A stretch of 64,000 bases of DNA from Levilactobacillus yonginensis (lineage in GTDB: Bacteria > Bacillota > Bacilli > Lactobacillales > Lactobacillaceae): assembly GCF_003946265.1 (NCBI RefSeq), contig NZ_RHNO01000001.1:124001-188000 (forward strand). Direction: 5' to 3'. The notes under the pieces are model-generated. The model was given only the letters and a program-made list of their open reading frames with translations, did not search any database and was not told where the DNA came from. The translations under genes were made by a program, and so were the position numbers. Positions 50,294 to 58,573 of the stretch are shown here, piece by piece (the stretch's first letter is position 1; each line of letters opens with the position of its first letter).

Positions 50294-50657
50294 ACGGAAT
50301 CCCCTTTGCTAATTAAGCGCTTACACGGCAATTGTAATCAACAGTTTAAAGGATTCAGTTGATGGGCGCAAGGACTTTAGGTAAAACGTTATAGCAAATG
50401 ATTAAAATGCTCGAAAATTAGTCATTTTTGGAGGATGTACGCTGTTTACCATCAATTTTTTTGCAAGAATTGGGTGATTTGAATGTAGAGCCAAAGCTAG
50501 TGACAGCAATTTTTGTCGCCGGTTACATAAAATTTATCGTAATGGTCTTTACCAATTGTGTACAGAACGTTTGCAAATACAACACAATCCCTTGCTAATA
50601 TCAGTTCTTGTGATAAGCGCTGAACACTAATAATAACTATAAGCAGGGAGAAATATA
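50294..50657. other. Duplicated promoter remnant and upstream region of the phosphatase gene
   Basis: The left 100 bp are the copied upstream DNA of the DUF1097 gene, with cre-like TGTAAGCGCTTAAT on the minus strand near 50313-50326. The similarity stops near 50400, where new sequence leading to the phosphatase gene begins. The rest is AT-rich and should hold its promoter; no clear -35/-10 pair was found. Confidence 0.55.
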
Positions 50658-52082
50658 ATGCAAAGCTCAATTGTCAAGACCCTTAGCCTAGCCGGGGTCA
50701 CACTATCATTAATGGGAGCGGGCGTTCCAAGTGTTGTTGCCGCTGCTGATGCCAATACTGCTGGCCAACCAACGGAACAAACAACCCCTAAGCCAGGAGA
50801 AACTGCCAAGCCTGGTGACAAAGACAAGCCAGCTACGGGGACTGATACTGGTAAGCCAGTGACCCCACCGGTTACCACGCCAGCTAAGCCTAAGCCACAA
50901 CCAATAAACCCCATTCCAACTGAATCATTGGGGAAATACTTGTTATCCGATCAATCTAAGGAAGCTGATCTTAAGCAACATCTGATTACTTTCCATAAAA
51001 CTAAAAATACGCGTGACATTGGTGGCTATCAAACGGCCGATGGTAAGTGGCAAATTAAGCCAAACAGTTTGTTACGTTCAGATGCATTGAACAACTTGGA
51101 CGCAGACGATATTAAGTTGTTTACGGACAAGTACCGGGTCAAGCAAGTTGTTGATTTCAGAACACCTGGTCAAGCTTCAGGGAAGGGGACGGATAAGGTT
51201 ATTCCTGGTGCCCCCAACACCAATTTATCAGTGCTGGGCGCGCACGCCTACGCTGATGGTCAAGGCGACGGTGCCTTCTACGTCCAACGTTTAGAATTTG
51301 GCTACCCAGCGGTTATGGGTTACCGTCAATTCTTGAACATGGTATTGAAGAATGAAGGCGGCGCATTCCTATACCACTGTACTTCAGGGAAAGACCGAAC
51401 TGGGATTGCGACCGTTCTGCTGATGTCGATCTTTGGGATGGACAAGCAAACAATGGTCAACGACTTCATGCTTTCACAGTACACGGGACGGACTGTGAAG
51501 ATCGAATGGATCTCGGAATACTTCCGTGAAATTGAACAAAACTACGGCTCTCTTCAAAAATACATCAACGACGTTCTGGGCTTCACACCAGCCCAACAGG
51601 AACAACTGAAGGCGAAGTATCTGATCTCAACTGATGGCAAGAATACGCCATACGTGGATAAGACAGCGGTTAAGCCAACACCGGCTCCTACTCCAGCACC
51701 AACAGCGCCAGTGACGCCAGCTAAGCCAGATAAGAAGCCAGAAACGGCAACGCCAGTTAAGCCAACGCCAGCCAAGCCTATTCATGGTGGCGCAGCTGAC
51801 AAGCCTGTAAAGGGCAAGAAGGTCAAAATTCTTTCAACCAAGAAGTTGCATACGAAGTTTACGTACAAGTTGAAGGCAAACAAAAAATGGTTTAAGGATG
51901 CCCTGTTAGCCAAGGTCTTTGGTAAGGGTCACACCCCTAAGCACTCTGCTAAGAAATGGCAGCTAACTAAGATTGAACATGTAAAAATCTCAGGTAAGAA
52001 GTACGCTTACTACCAAGTGAAAGATCACCAAGGTCATACAGCTTGGATTCTGAAGGCGCACGTGGTTAAAGTGCATAAATAG
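50658..52082 (+). CDS. Secreted tyrosine-type phosphatase with Pro-rich linkers and C-terminal basic domain
   Basis: A 474-residue exported enzyme. The signal peptide ends near VVAA-AD. Residues about 30-95 are a Pro/Thr/Lys linker, 100-330 a tyrosine/serine phosphatase domain (Y_phosphatase3 type) with the catalytic CTSGKDRTG loop (C-x5-R) after YH, and TRDIGGYQTADG near its start. A second Pro-rich linker and a basic, Tyr-containing domain of about 90 residues resembling lactobacillar surface modules follow. Phosphatases of this type can act on phosphoproteins or phosphoinositides; being outside the cell is notable. AGCAGGGAG precedes the ATG. Confidence 0.85.
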   Translation: MQSSIVKTLSLAGVTLSLMGAGVPSVVAAADANTAGQPTEQTTPKPGETAKPGDKDKPATGTDTGKPVTPPVTTPAKPKPQPINPIPTESLGKYLLSDQSKEADLKQHLITFHKTKNTRDIGGYQTADGKWQIKPNSLLRSDALNNLDADDIKLFTDKYRVKQVVDFRTPGQASGKGTDKVIPGAPNTNLSVLGAHAYADGQGDGAFYVQRLEFGYPAVMGYRQFLNMVLKNEGGAFLYHCTSGKDRTGIATVLLMSIFGMDKQTMVNDFMLSQYTGRTVKIEWISEYFREIEQNYGSLQKYINDVLGFTPAQQEQLKAKYLISTDGKNTPYVDKTAVKPTPAPTPAPTAPVTPAKPDKKPETATPVKPTPAKPIHGGAADKPVKGKKVKILSTKKLHTKFTYKLKANKKWFKDALLAKVFGKGHTPKHSAKKWQLTKIEHVKISGKKYAYYQVKDHQGHTAWILKAHVVKVHK

Positions 52083-52097
52083 GTTAATAGATAAAGC

Positions 52098-52124
52098 AAA
52101 GGACCGGGCAAGTGCCCGGTCCTT
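52098..52124. terminator. Terminator copied from the secreted-protein locus
   Basis: AAAGGACCGGG pairs with CCCGGTCCTTT. It is a copy of 43746-43773 and now sits 15 bp after the phosphatase stop, where it can end that transcript. Confidence 0.75.
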
Positions 52125-52145
52125 TATGCGTTGAAACACTGAATT

Positions 52146-52218
52146 CTAACGTTTAAAAATCATTGCGCCGTAACTTTCATTTTCGGTGTAGTTGCCATGT
52201 AGATTAAGGAAATGTTTC
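52146..52218 (-). pseudogene. 3' remnant of a copy of the small secreted protein gene 43794-44231
   Basis: The last 24 codons (ending SYGAMIFKR, stop TAG) match the end of the gene at 43794-44231 with few changes. Similarity stops abruptly at 52218, where IS30-like sequence begins, so the gene was cut by an insertion. Confidence 0.8.
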
Positions 52219-52385
52219 CACGCTCTTTTAAAGTTAGGTGGTGGCCCTTGGGACGATTCATGGTAAGCTGTTCTTGCATCAAGACGAAGACTTCTTTCAT
52301 TGTTTGTGTGAGAACTCCAATGATACCTGAGATTTACGTCTTGGTGTATTTATTTTGTCCTAAATTCTAAGTGGCTAACTTGATT
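52219..52385 (-). mobile_element. Probable IS30-family fragment (transposase N-terminus)
   Basis: On the minus strand ATG 52300 opens MKEVFVLMQEQLTMNRPKGH and HLTLKERG, which resembles the N-terminus of IS30-family transposases, then joins in frame to the secreted-protein remnant. The upstream bases to about 52385 could hold the left end (CCACTTAGAATTTAGGACAA). Only a stub remains. It could also be an unrelated short frame. Confidence 0.45.
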
Positions 52386-52411
52386 ATAAAATTCGCCTAA
52401 AATTTAATAAT

Positions 52412-53422
52412 CTACTTACTCAGCTTAAACAATTTTGTCTGATATTTAACATCCGCATGATTACTTAACCCACTAACTTTAACCGTATAAGCGTGGTTGA
52501 CTTTCACCTTGCTCAGTGCTGGCTGGTAGGAAATACTGGTCTTGAACCAGCCATAGCCGGTCGCATCATTGTAGTTGGTCACATGGGTCACCTTAATCTT
52601 CTTATGCGTCGTATTATCAGTGACCTTGACGACTGGCTTGCTGGCCTTTTCTCCCGTCCCAATGCTGTATGAAAGCGACCAGACACCGCCCTCAACGGCA
52701 TTGATTGGGAAAACACCAGCTTTAGGATAAGCAACTTCCTTAGCTAACCCATCTTTAGGATCAAAGGCCCGGCATTTGGCGCCGCCCTCAAATACCTTGA
52801 GATCATTGTAAATACCGGCTTGACCGACACCAATTTCAATCGTGTTGCCTAGCAACCATTCGCGGTGACCGGGAACGTAGTCAGACTGTCCTGAATCTAC
52901 CAGATAATTCAAAACGTTGTCATAGGGCTTAACCACGCCCTCACCAATATTGCTATAACCCGTGGCATCGACGCCCCGATTCCAAGCCGTCTTTGAAACG
53001 TATCCGGGCCGCTTGATACCCGTCAATTCATGTGCCAGCCCTTCATCCGCAGCGGCCATCGTGGCAGCACCATACTGCGCATCCTCATTCCACTGGGGAT
53101 TAGCTTTAATTGTATTCAGGCCATACATTTGCCGGTAAAAGTTAACGGATTTGACCGTAGCGTTGATGTACTTTTGGCTCAGCTTGCCCGGTTTAAATGA
53201 CTTCTTCAATGATGGTTTTTGCGCGTACATCCCCTTGGTGCTGTTAGAGATGCCTTTCAGCTGTTGCCGATAACCTTTGATGGTTGCCCGTTCCTGGGTG
53301 GTAAAGGCCTTCTTTTCGGTCGGTTCTTTAGCCTTGGTTTTCGCCGCAGCCGGTTGGATACCTAATGCGCCACCAAACGTGACGGCCAAGAGGCCAAGCA
53401 TAAGGGTGGTTGTTTTTTTCAT
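52412..53422 (-). CDS. Secreted CAP-domain (SCP-like) protein
   Basis: A 336-residue exported protein. The signal peptide ends near PAAA-KT. Residues about 80-225 form a CAP/SCP-like domain: VNFYRQMYGLNTIKANPQWN, AATMAAADEGLAHEL with the cavity His, and PGHREWLLGNTIEIGVGQAG are its conserved blocks. The C-terminal 100 residues are a strand-rich, Lys-rich domain. CAP proteins in lactobacilli are extracellular with unclear activity. GGGAGTC precedes the ATG. Its upstream region is truncated by an IS605 remnant 48 bp from the start. Confidence 0.87.
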   Translation of the reverse strand: MKKTTTLMLGLLAVTFGGALGIQPAAAKTKAKEPTEKKAFTTQERATIKGYRQQLKGISNSTKGMYAQKPSLKKSFKPGKLSQKYINATVKSVNFYRQMYGLNTIKANPQWNEDAQYGAATMAAADEGLAHELTGIKRPGYVSKTAWNRGVDATGYSNIGEGVVKPYDNVLNYLVDSGQSDYVPGHREWLLGNTIEIGVGQAGIYNDLKVFEGGAKCRAFDPKDGLAKEVAYPKAGVFPINAVEGGVWSLSYSIGTGEKASKPVVKVTDNTTHKKIKVTHVTNYNDATGYGWFKTSISYQPALSKVKVNHAYTVKVSGLSNHADVKYQTKLFKLSK

Positions 53423-53470
53423 GATGTGACTCCCTTTCTGTATGTATAGCCTTAATCATACACGAGCGGC

Positions 53471-53929
53471 ATGACACAATATGTCATTGAGCAACTTGCG
53501 CGTAAGATTTTTCATGTGAATCATTGGTTAGCTAAGACACTCGTTGCGGTATATGGTTCGCATACGCTTGTTGTTTTGGAAGACCTAACCAATGTGACGT
53601 TTAACACCGATGACCTGCCTAAGTCCCTACGAAACAGCCATCGCTCCTGGTCCTTTTTCCAGCTAGGATCGTTCTTAACATATAAGGCTCAAGCTATTCA
53701 AAGTGCTGTTGTGAAAGTCAATCCGGCCTTCACCTCACAATGCTGTCCCAAGTGCGGACTGGTTGAGAAAACCAATCGGCATCACGATACTCACGAATGT
53801 TGGTGTGCCCAATGCCAGTATCGTTGTAACGATGACAGATTGGGAGCAATGAATATTGTGATGCTTGGCCAAGATTGGTTGAGTGGCGTCAAGTATCCTG
53901 AGATTAAGAAGTTAACAGCTATTGGGTAG
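53471..53929 (+). pseudogene. C-terminal fragment of a second TnpB
   Basis: A frame of 152 residues holding only the C-terminal half of a TnpB. The RuvC-II Glu lies in LVVLEDLTN, the zinc ribbon is CCPKCGLVEKT...CWCAQC and the last Asp is in CNDDRLGAMN. The first RuvC Asp and the RNA-binding half are missing. It is not closely similar to the TnpB at 45712-46965, so it belongs to a different IS605-type element. There is no ribosome site or start at the left edge. Confidence 0.85.
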
Positions 53930-54070
53930 ATCCTGATAGTTAAACGGGTAGCCGTCAATTCCCCGATGATGTTGCCACTACGAGTAGGAGTACCTAACGG
54001 GTACGTTGGACTACTGTGTCGTCAGACACGTGAGCGACAAGCCTCTGAATTCATTCAGGGGTAATTGACG
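53930..54070 (+). mobile_element. Right end of the truncated IS200/IS605 element, possible reRNA/omegaRNA region
   Basis: Follows the tnpB fragment and contains several short hairpins, including TGTCGTCAGACA and CCTCTGAATTCATTCAGGGG at 54043-54062, as expected for an IS605 right end and the RNA scaffold of TnpB. It ends at about 54070, where sequence similar to the MFS gene starts at once. Confidence 0.65.
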
Positions 54071-54232
54071 TTCAGTTACTTTTTGGGTGGTTCGATTGGC
54101 ACGTTGGCGGCAACCTGGGCTTGGAGTCACGCAGGCTGGAATGGTGTCTGTGGCGTTGCCGTAGTCTTCTTGGTGTTAGCAGTACTCAGTCATTTTGTCA
54201 TTGGCGAACCCGAGAAATTAGTAACGGAATAA
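54071..54232 (+). pseudogene. 3' remnant of a second MFS transporter gene
   Basis: Fifty-three codons and a stop, nearly identical to the end of the MFS gene at 48590-49774 and in frame (FSYFLGGSIGTLAATWAWSH...). The 5' part is gone, replaced by the IS605 right end. This shows that a second MFS gene was hit by the insertion and then deleted. Confidence 0.85.
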
Positions 54233-54259
54233 GCTATTTTAACTTGAAGAGGTAGGGAA

Positions 54260-54291
54260 TCGTCTGGTAGTTAATGTCAGACGATTTTTTT
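54260..54291 (+). terminator. Terminator after the MFS remnant
   Basis: ATCGTCTG pairs with CAGACGAT, followed by T7. Confidence 0.8.
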
Positions 54292-54301
54292 GCGTTCCAA
54301 G

Positions 54302-54354
54302 TTGACACGGTGTCACTTCCGTGATATTATCCTTAGCAGTGACACGGTGTCACT
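54302..54354 (+). promoter_or_regulatory. TetR-controlled promoter with two operators
   Basis: TTGACA (54302-54307), 17 bp, TATTAT (54325-54330). The palindrome TGACACGGTGTCA covers the -35 (54303-54315), and the perfect 17-mer AGTGACACGGTGTCACT lies after the -10 (54338-54354). Two copies of GTGACAC-G-GTGTCAC flanking the -10 strongly suggest autorepression by the following TetR protein. Confidence 0.85.
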
Positions 54355-54376
54355 TATCCCGAAAGGAGTTTTAACA

Positions 54377-54886
54377 GTGCCTTCATCGACATTTAAAAAT
54401 TTAGCATCAGACAAGCAAAAACGCATCATGGCGGCTTTGCTCACGGAATTTTCTAATCATAGCCTAGCAGACGCGCAGGTTGCCAGAATTGTGAAGACTG
54501 CGGGGATCGCCCGCGGGGCCTTCTACAAATACTTTGATGATTTGACGGATGCCTATCAAACATTGTATCGACAAGCCATGCAGGAAATTCATCGCGATTT
54601 CAGTTCGCAAGGCACAACCCAATTTTCAGAAGAATCGTACTATCAAGCAGTCACGGCGTTTGTGGATCACTTCAGTGGCGGTCAGTACGATCAGCTGATT
54701 AAACGGCACTATGGGGAAAACGAAAGTCTCTTGCCGGAGGCGCCGATTCCCGCCGACTTGCCAGTGGTGGATTGGGCGGCAATGACGCTGAGTCACGCGA
54801 CGATTAAGGAAATCATGCTGGTTCCGGCGAACCGAGATACCGCGTTGGACCGATTTCGACAAGCATTACAACGTTTAGGAGAGTAG
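54377..54886 (+). CDS. TetR-family regulator of an ABC exporter
   Basis: A 169-residue repressor. GTG 54377 is chosen because AAAGGAG lies just upstream, after the operators. The helix-turn-helix is at about residues 27-47 (DAQVARIVKTAGIARGAFYK). It is the first gene of an operon with an FtsX-like permease (11 bp on) and an ATPase, so it should respond to a compound the transporter exports. The operators at 54302-54354 are its likely targets. Confidence 0.88.
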   Translation: MPSSTFKNLASDKQKRIMAALLTEFSNHSLADAQVARIVKTAGIARGAFYKYFDDLTDAYQTLYRQAMQEIHRDFSSQGTTQFSEESYYQAVTAFVDHFSGGQYDQLIKRHYGENESLLPEAPIPADLPVVDWAAMTLSHATIKEIMLVPANRDTALDRFRQALQRLGE

Positions 54887-54897
54887 GAGGAACGCCC

Positions 54898-55959
54898 GTG
54901 TTTTTAGCCCTAAGAGAAATTCGCCACGAAAAGCTGCGGTATGGCTTAATCGTTGGTATGATCGTTCTGGTCACGTATCTGGTATTTGTGTTGAGTGGTC
55001 TGGCTTACGGCCTCGCCCAGCAAAATACGCAAGCGCTAGATACCTGGGATGCGAGCAAGATTGCGCTCAATAGTGATGCCAACGATAGCCTATCGCAGTC
55101 ATTGATCACGAAGCAGACGACCGATAAGTTAAGCTTGACCAAGCATGAAGCCTACGTCGGTCAAGCGGGGGTGGTGGCCAAGGCCAAGGGGCAGGCCAAA
55201 TTATCGGCTCAGTTCCTGGGTATTCAGAAAAATCAGTTTATCTACCATAGACTAACGACGATTGCCGGACATAAGCCGACCACTAACCATCAGATTTTAG
55301 TGGATGATAGCTTTAAGGATAATGGTTATCGGTTGGGTGACAAGGTGACTTTGAATTCACTTACCGGAAAGTATCAAATTGTCGGCTTTACCCACAATGC
55401 TAAGCTCAGTGTGGCCCCCGTCGTATACGGGACGCTGCCGACTTGGCGGTCTTTGAGCCATGTGACGCCCACTTACCAAGCCGGGGGAATCGTTTCTGAC
55501 CGGTCAACCTTTAAGGGGGCCGAAAGTAGTTTGCGGACACTGAGTCTCAGCCAGTTCATCAATAAGTTACCCGGTTATTCGGCTCAAAATATGACGTTTA
55601 GCTTCATGATCGGTTTTCTCATGATCATTGCCATGGTGGTGATTGCCGTCTTCCTCTACATCTTAACTATGCAGAAACTGCCGAACTACGCGGTGTTGCG
55701 GGCACAGGGGATTCCAGCGAAGGTGCTGGTCACAACGACGATTACGCAGGCTTTACTGCTAGTCGTGGGTGGCTTGCTGATTGGGGCCGGGTTAACTGCT
55801 TTGACCGTATCCGTCTTGCCGTTCGGGGTACCATTAGCCTTTAACGTGCCACTGTTGGTGGGAGTGACGGGTGGTATCCTGTTGACCGGGGTAATTGGCG
55901 CGTTGATTCCGGTCCGAATTATTTTGCGCGTTGACCCCGTCAGCGTGATTGGAGGTTAG
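54898..55959 (+). CDS. ABC transporter permease, FtsX/MacB type
   Basis: A 353-residue permease. GTG 54898 follows AGGAGG. One membrane segment lies near residue 20, then a large extracellular domain (about 40-225), then three segments (about 235-350) typical of FtsX-like permeases (type VII ABC systems). Such systems export peptides or lipophilic compounds or transmit mechanical signals. It pairs with the ATPase gene two bases downstream and the TetR gene upstream. Confidence 0.88.
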   Translation: MFLALREIRHEKLRYGLIVGMIVLVTYLVFVLSGLAYGLAQQNTQALDTWDASKIALNSDANDSLSQSLITKQTTDKLSLTKHEAYVGQAGVVAKAKGQAKLSAQFLGIQKNQFIYHRLTTIAGHKPTTNHQILVDDSFKDNGYRLGDKVTLNSLTGKYQIVGFTHNAKLSVAPVVYGTLPTWRSLSHVTPTYQAGGIVSDRSTFKGAESSLRTLSLSQFINKLPGYSAQNMTFSFMIGFLMIIAMVVIAVFLYILTMQKLPNYAVLRAQGIPAKVLVTTTITQALLLVVGGLLIGAGLTALTVSVLPFGVPLAFNVPLLVGVTGGILLTGVIGALIPVRIILRVDPVSVIGG

Positions 55960-55961
55960 GA

Positions 55962-56636
55962 ATGATGCCAACTTTAGCTTTGAAAAATGTGAATAAAACC
56001 TTTGGTCACGGGACTAACGAGGTTCAAGTCCTGACTGGCGTTAACTTTGAGGCCGTTGCTGGCGAAGTTAGCTTGGTGATTGGGCCGTCGGGTTCCGGTA
56101 AGAGTACTTTTTTGACGATTGCTGGTGGGATTCAGACGCCAACGTCGGGGGAGGTATTGGTTGAAGACCGGTCGTTACTGGCCTTGTCGGGGAAGGCACG
56201 GGATGCCTTTCGTCTAAATCAGATTGGCTTTATTCTCCAAGCCTACAATTTGGTGCCATACCTGACCGTTGCAGATCAATTTACGCTGGTCGACCGGGTT
56301 AAAAAACAGGGTAACCTGTCGACCACGGAACTCGCAACCCTGTTGGAACAGTTGGGGATTGCAGAATTAACCCAACAGTATCCTGGGGAACTCTCTGGTG
56401 GTCAAACTCAGCGAGTTGCGATTGCACGGGCACTGTACCAGAATCCGGAGATTATCTTGGCCGACGAACCAACGGCCGCACTAGATAGCGACCGGGTCAA
56501 AGTCGTGGGTAGCTTATTACACGACCTGGCCAAGCAACATCATAAGGCCATCGTCGTGGTGACTCACGACTTACGGTTACAGGAGTTTGCGGATAAAACG
56601 TATAAGATTATGGATGGTCGTATGACTTTATCCTAA
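55962..56636 (+). CDS. ABC transporter ATP-binding protein (MacB/LolD-like)
   Basis: A 224-residue ATPase. Walker A GPSGSGKSTF (about residues 41-50), signature LSGGQTQRVAIARAL, Walker B IILADEPTAALD and the switch His in VVVTHDLRL are all present. Length is normal. It energises the FtsX-type permease encoded just upstream. TTAGGAATG precedes the start. A terminator lies 70 bp after the stop. Confidence 0.93.
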   Translation: MMPTLALKNVNKTFGHGTNEVQVLTGVNFEAVAGEVSLVIGPSGSGKSTFLTIAGGIQTPTSGEVLVEDRSLLALSGKARDAFRLNQIGFILQAYNLVPYLTVADQFTLVDRVKKQGNLSTTELATLLEQLGIAELTQQYPGELSGGQTQRVAIARALYQNPEIILADEPTAALDSDRVKVVGSLLHDLAKQHHKAIVVVTHDLRLQEFADKTYKIMDGRMTLS

Positions 56637-56708
56637 AAAAATAAAAAAATTTTTAATCAATCGTGCTAGTTTTCGTGAAAAACTTGGGATAATTGGTCTA
56701 GTTTTCTG

Positions 56709-56741
56709 AAAAAGGGCTGCCTGTGGGGGCGGCCCTTTTTC
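56709..56741 (+). terminator. Terminator after the ABC operon
   Basis: AAAAAGGGCTGCC pairs with GGCGGCCCTTTTT. Confidence 0.85.
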
Positions 56742-56825
56742 ATGTTTTCACACTCTTGAATTGGTATAGACTGATTGTTTGGAATAACCGAAATCAGCTG
56801 TCAAGAATGCTCAGTACGTCACGAA

Positions 56826-56862
56826 AGAAAGCGTTTACAAGGAAACGTGTAAGCGCTATAGT
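56826..56862 (+). promoter_or_regulatory. Sugar porter promoter with two cre sites
   Basis: TTTACA (56834-56839), 17 bp, TATAGT (56857-56862). AGAAAGCGTTTACA (56826-56839) matches cre in 13 of 14 positions and covers the -35; a weaker TGTAAGCGCTATAG (56849-56862) covers the spacer and -10. Strong CcpA repression is expected. Confidence 0.8.
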
Positions 56863-56901
56863 GTATTTGCTGATTATTTATGAAGGGTGAGGACGATTAA
56901 C

Positions 56902-58284
56902 ATGAATCGACATTTAAGTACTTTTTTCATATTCACATTCGGAGCGTTAGGTGGCCTGCTATTCGGGTTTGATACCGGGATTATTTCGGGGGCTTCACCA
57001 TTAATCGAGCACAACTTTAGTCTAAACATTGCCCAGACGGGATTTATTACCTCGTCCGTCCTGATTGGATCTTCAGTCGGGGCTTTAGGGGTTGGACCAT
57101 TAGCTGACCGGTATGGTCGGAAGCGTTTGTTGATTCTGGCAGCCATCATGTTCTTGCTGGGGTCATCACTGTCCATGGTCGCCGTTGGATTCTGGTCCAT
57201 GGTCATTGCCCGGATTATTTTGGGCTTGGCCGTTGGGTCTGCCTCAGCTTTAACACCAGCTTACTTGGCCGAATTGGCTCCTGCAGAACGTCGGGGTTCA
57301 TTGGGAACGTTATTCCAACTGATGATCACCTTAGGGATTCTGCTGGCGTACGTGTCTAACCTGGGTTTCTTGCACCATAACCTGCTGGGTGTCCGTGACT
57401 GGCGGTGGATGTTGGGATCAGCTTTGATTCCAGCCGCACTGCTGTTGATCGGTGGTCTGTTATTACCTGAATCACCACGGTTCTTGGCTGAACAGGGTAA
57501 AAATGATGAAGCTTTAAGTGTTTTAAAAATGTTACGTAAAAATAGTAATGACGATCCTAAGAAGGAATTGGCTGATATCCAAGTTGTTGCCAATCAACCT
57601 AAGGGTGGCTTGAAGGAACTTTTCACGGTTGCTCGACCGGCCGTTGTTGTTGCCATCGGTATTATGTTGCTCCAACAATTAGTTGGGATTAACTCCGTGA
57701 TTTACTTCTTACCACAAGTGTTTATCAAGGGGTTCGGCTTTCCTGAAGGCAGTGCCATCTGGATCTCGGTTGGGATTGGGATCGTGAACTTTGTCGTGAC
57801 CGTCTTAGCAACGTTTATTATGGATAAATTCAATCGGAAGACCTTCCTGATGTTTGGGTCGATCGTCATGGCCGTTTCACTGGGTGTGCTTGCAGTGATG
57901 AACTTTACTATGGATGTTCAAACTGCAGCCGTACCAACCATGATTTTGATTGCTGTTTACATCTTCGGGTTCGCCATTTCTTGGGGCCCAATTGCCTGGG
58001 TTACCATTGGTGAAATTTTCCCATTGAGTGTACGGGGAATCGGTTCCTCCATTGGGTCCGCTGCCAACTGGATTGGGAACTTCTTAGTTTCGCAATTCTT
58101 CCTGGTTATGCTGGCTTACTTCCACAACAATGTTGGGGGCCCATTCGCAGTCTTTGCCGTCTTTGCGGTTCTTTCCATGTTCTTCGTTCACTACTTAGTT
58201 CCCGAAACGCGGGGCAAGTCACTGGAAGAAATCGAAATGGAATTACGTCACAACGACAAGCAAGCTGAAATGTCAGATAAATAA
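56902..58284 (+). CDS. Sugar porter (MFS), pentose/hexose:H+ symporter type
   Basis: A 460-residue, twelve-helix member of the sugar porter family (XylE/AraE/GalP type). Signatures are GALGGLLFGFDTGIISGA, GPLADRYGRKR, PESPRFLAEQGK, QQLVGINSVIYF and PETRGKSLEEIE. ATG 56902 is chosen since GAGGACG lies upstream. It brings a sugar in with protons. Xylose, arabinose or galactose are plausible, but no metabolic genes are adjacent to decide. Under CcpA control by two cre sites. Confidence 0.92.
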   Translation: MNRHLSTFFIFTFGALGGLLFGFDTGIISGASPLIEHNFSLNIAQTGFITSSVLIGSSVGALGVGPLADRYGRKRLLILAAIMFLLGSSLSMVAVGFWSMVIARIILGLAVGSASALTPAYLAELAPAERRGSLGTLFQLMITLGILLAYVSNLGFLHHNLLGVRDWRWMLGSALIPAALLLIGGLLLPESPRFLAEQGKNDEALSVLKMLRKNSNDDPKKELADIQVVANQPKGGLKELFTVARPAVVVAIGIMLLQQLVGINSVIYFLPQVFIKGFGFPEGSAIWISVGIGIVNFVVTVLATFIMDKFNRKTFLMFGSIVMAVSLGVLAVMNFTMDVQTAAVPTMILIAVYIFGFAISWGPIAWVTIGEIFPLSVRGIGSSIGSAANWIGNFLVSQFFLVMLAYFHNNVGGPFAVFAVFAVLSMFFVHYLVPETRGKSLEEIEMELRHNDKQAEMSDK

Positions 58285-58295
58285 ATTATTGAAGA

Positions 58296-58406
58296 GTGAG
58301 ACAGCAGGCGCTTAGCTAGTGAGCATTAACGTCGACCGTCGAAAAATCCTGGTTTTGGATTATTTGACGGTCGGGGTTAAGCGGAGCTAGCTGCCTGCTG
58401 TCTCAC
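58296..58406. repeat. Second structured repeat family, copy 2
   Basis: An interrupted hairpin of about 110 bp. Outer arms GTGAGACAGCAGGC and GCCTGCTGTCTCAC are perfect; TAGCTAG/CTAGCTG and GACCGTCgA/TgACGGTC follow inside. Internal blocks GAGCATTAACGTCGA and GGGGTTAA..GGAG equal those of the copy at 48353-48465, while the stems differ but pair in both. Confidence 0.8.
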
Positions 58407-58423
58407 GTTTCAGCGAGATAAAA

Positions 58424-58460
58424 TAAGGGTCCAGGACTTTTGTCCTGGACCCTTATTTTT
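58424..58460. terminator. Strong terminator after the sugar porter
   Basis: AAGGGTCCAGGAC pairs with GTCCTGGACCCTT around TTTT, followed by ATTTTT. Confidence 0.85.
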
Positions 58461-58573
58461 GTCTGTAGGCGACATAAAAATCTGGAATATCAGTATCTAA
58501 AATTAGTCGATACTGAGAGTAAACCCAGTACGGCAACAAAATTTTTCACGTATTTTGACTGGATGATTAGCCG

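Noticed and set aside
53471-53929. Functional short TnpB or Cas12-like nuclease
   Set aside because: Lacks the N-terminal half with the first RuvC Asp and a ribosome site, so it is a remnant.
43020-54232. Prophage or integrative element
   Set aside because: No integrase, capsid, tail, lysis or relaxase genes; the region is explained by duplication and IS fragments.
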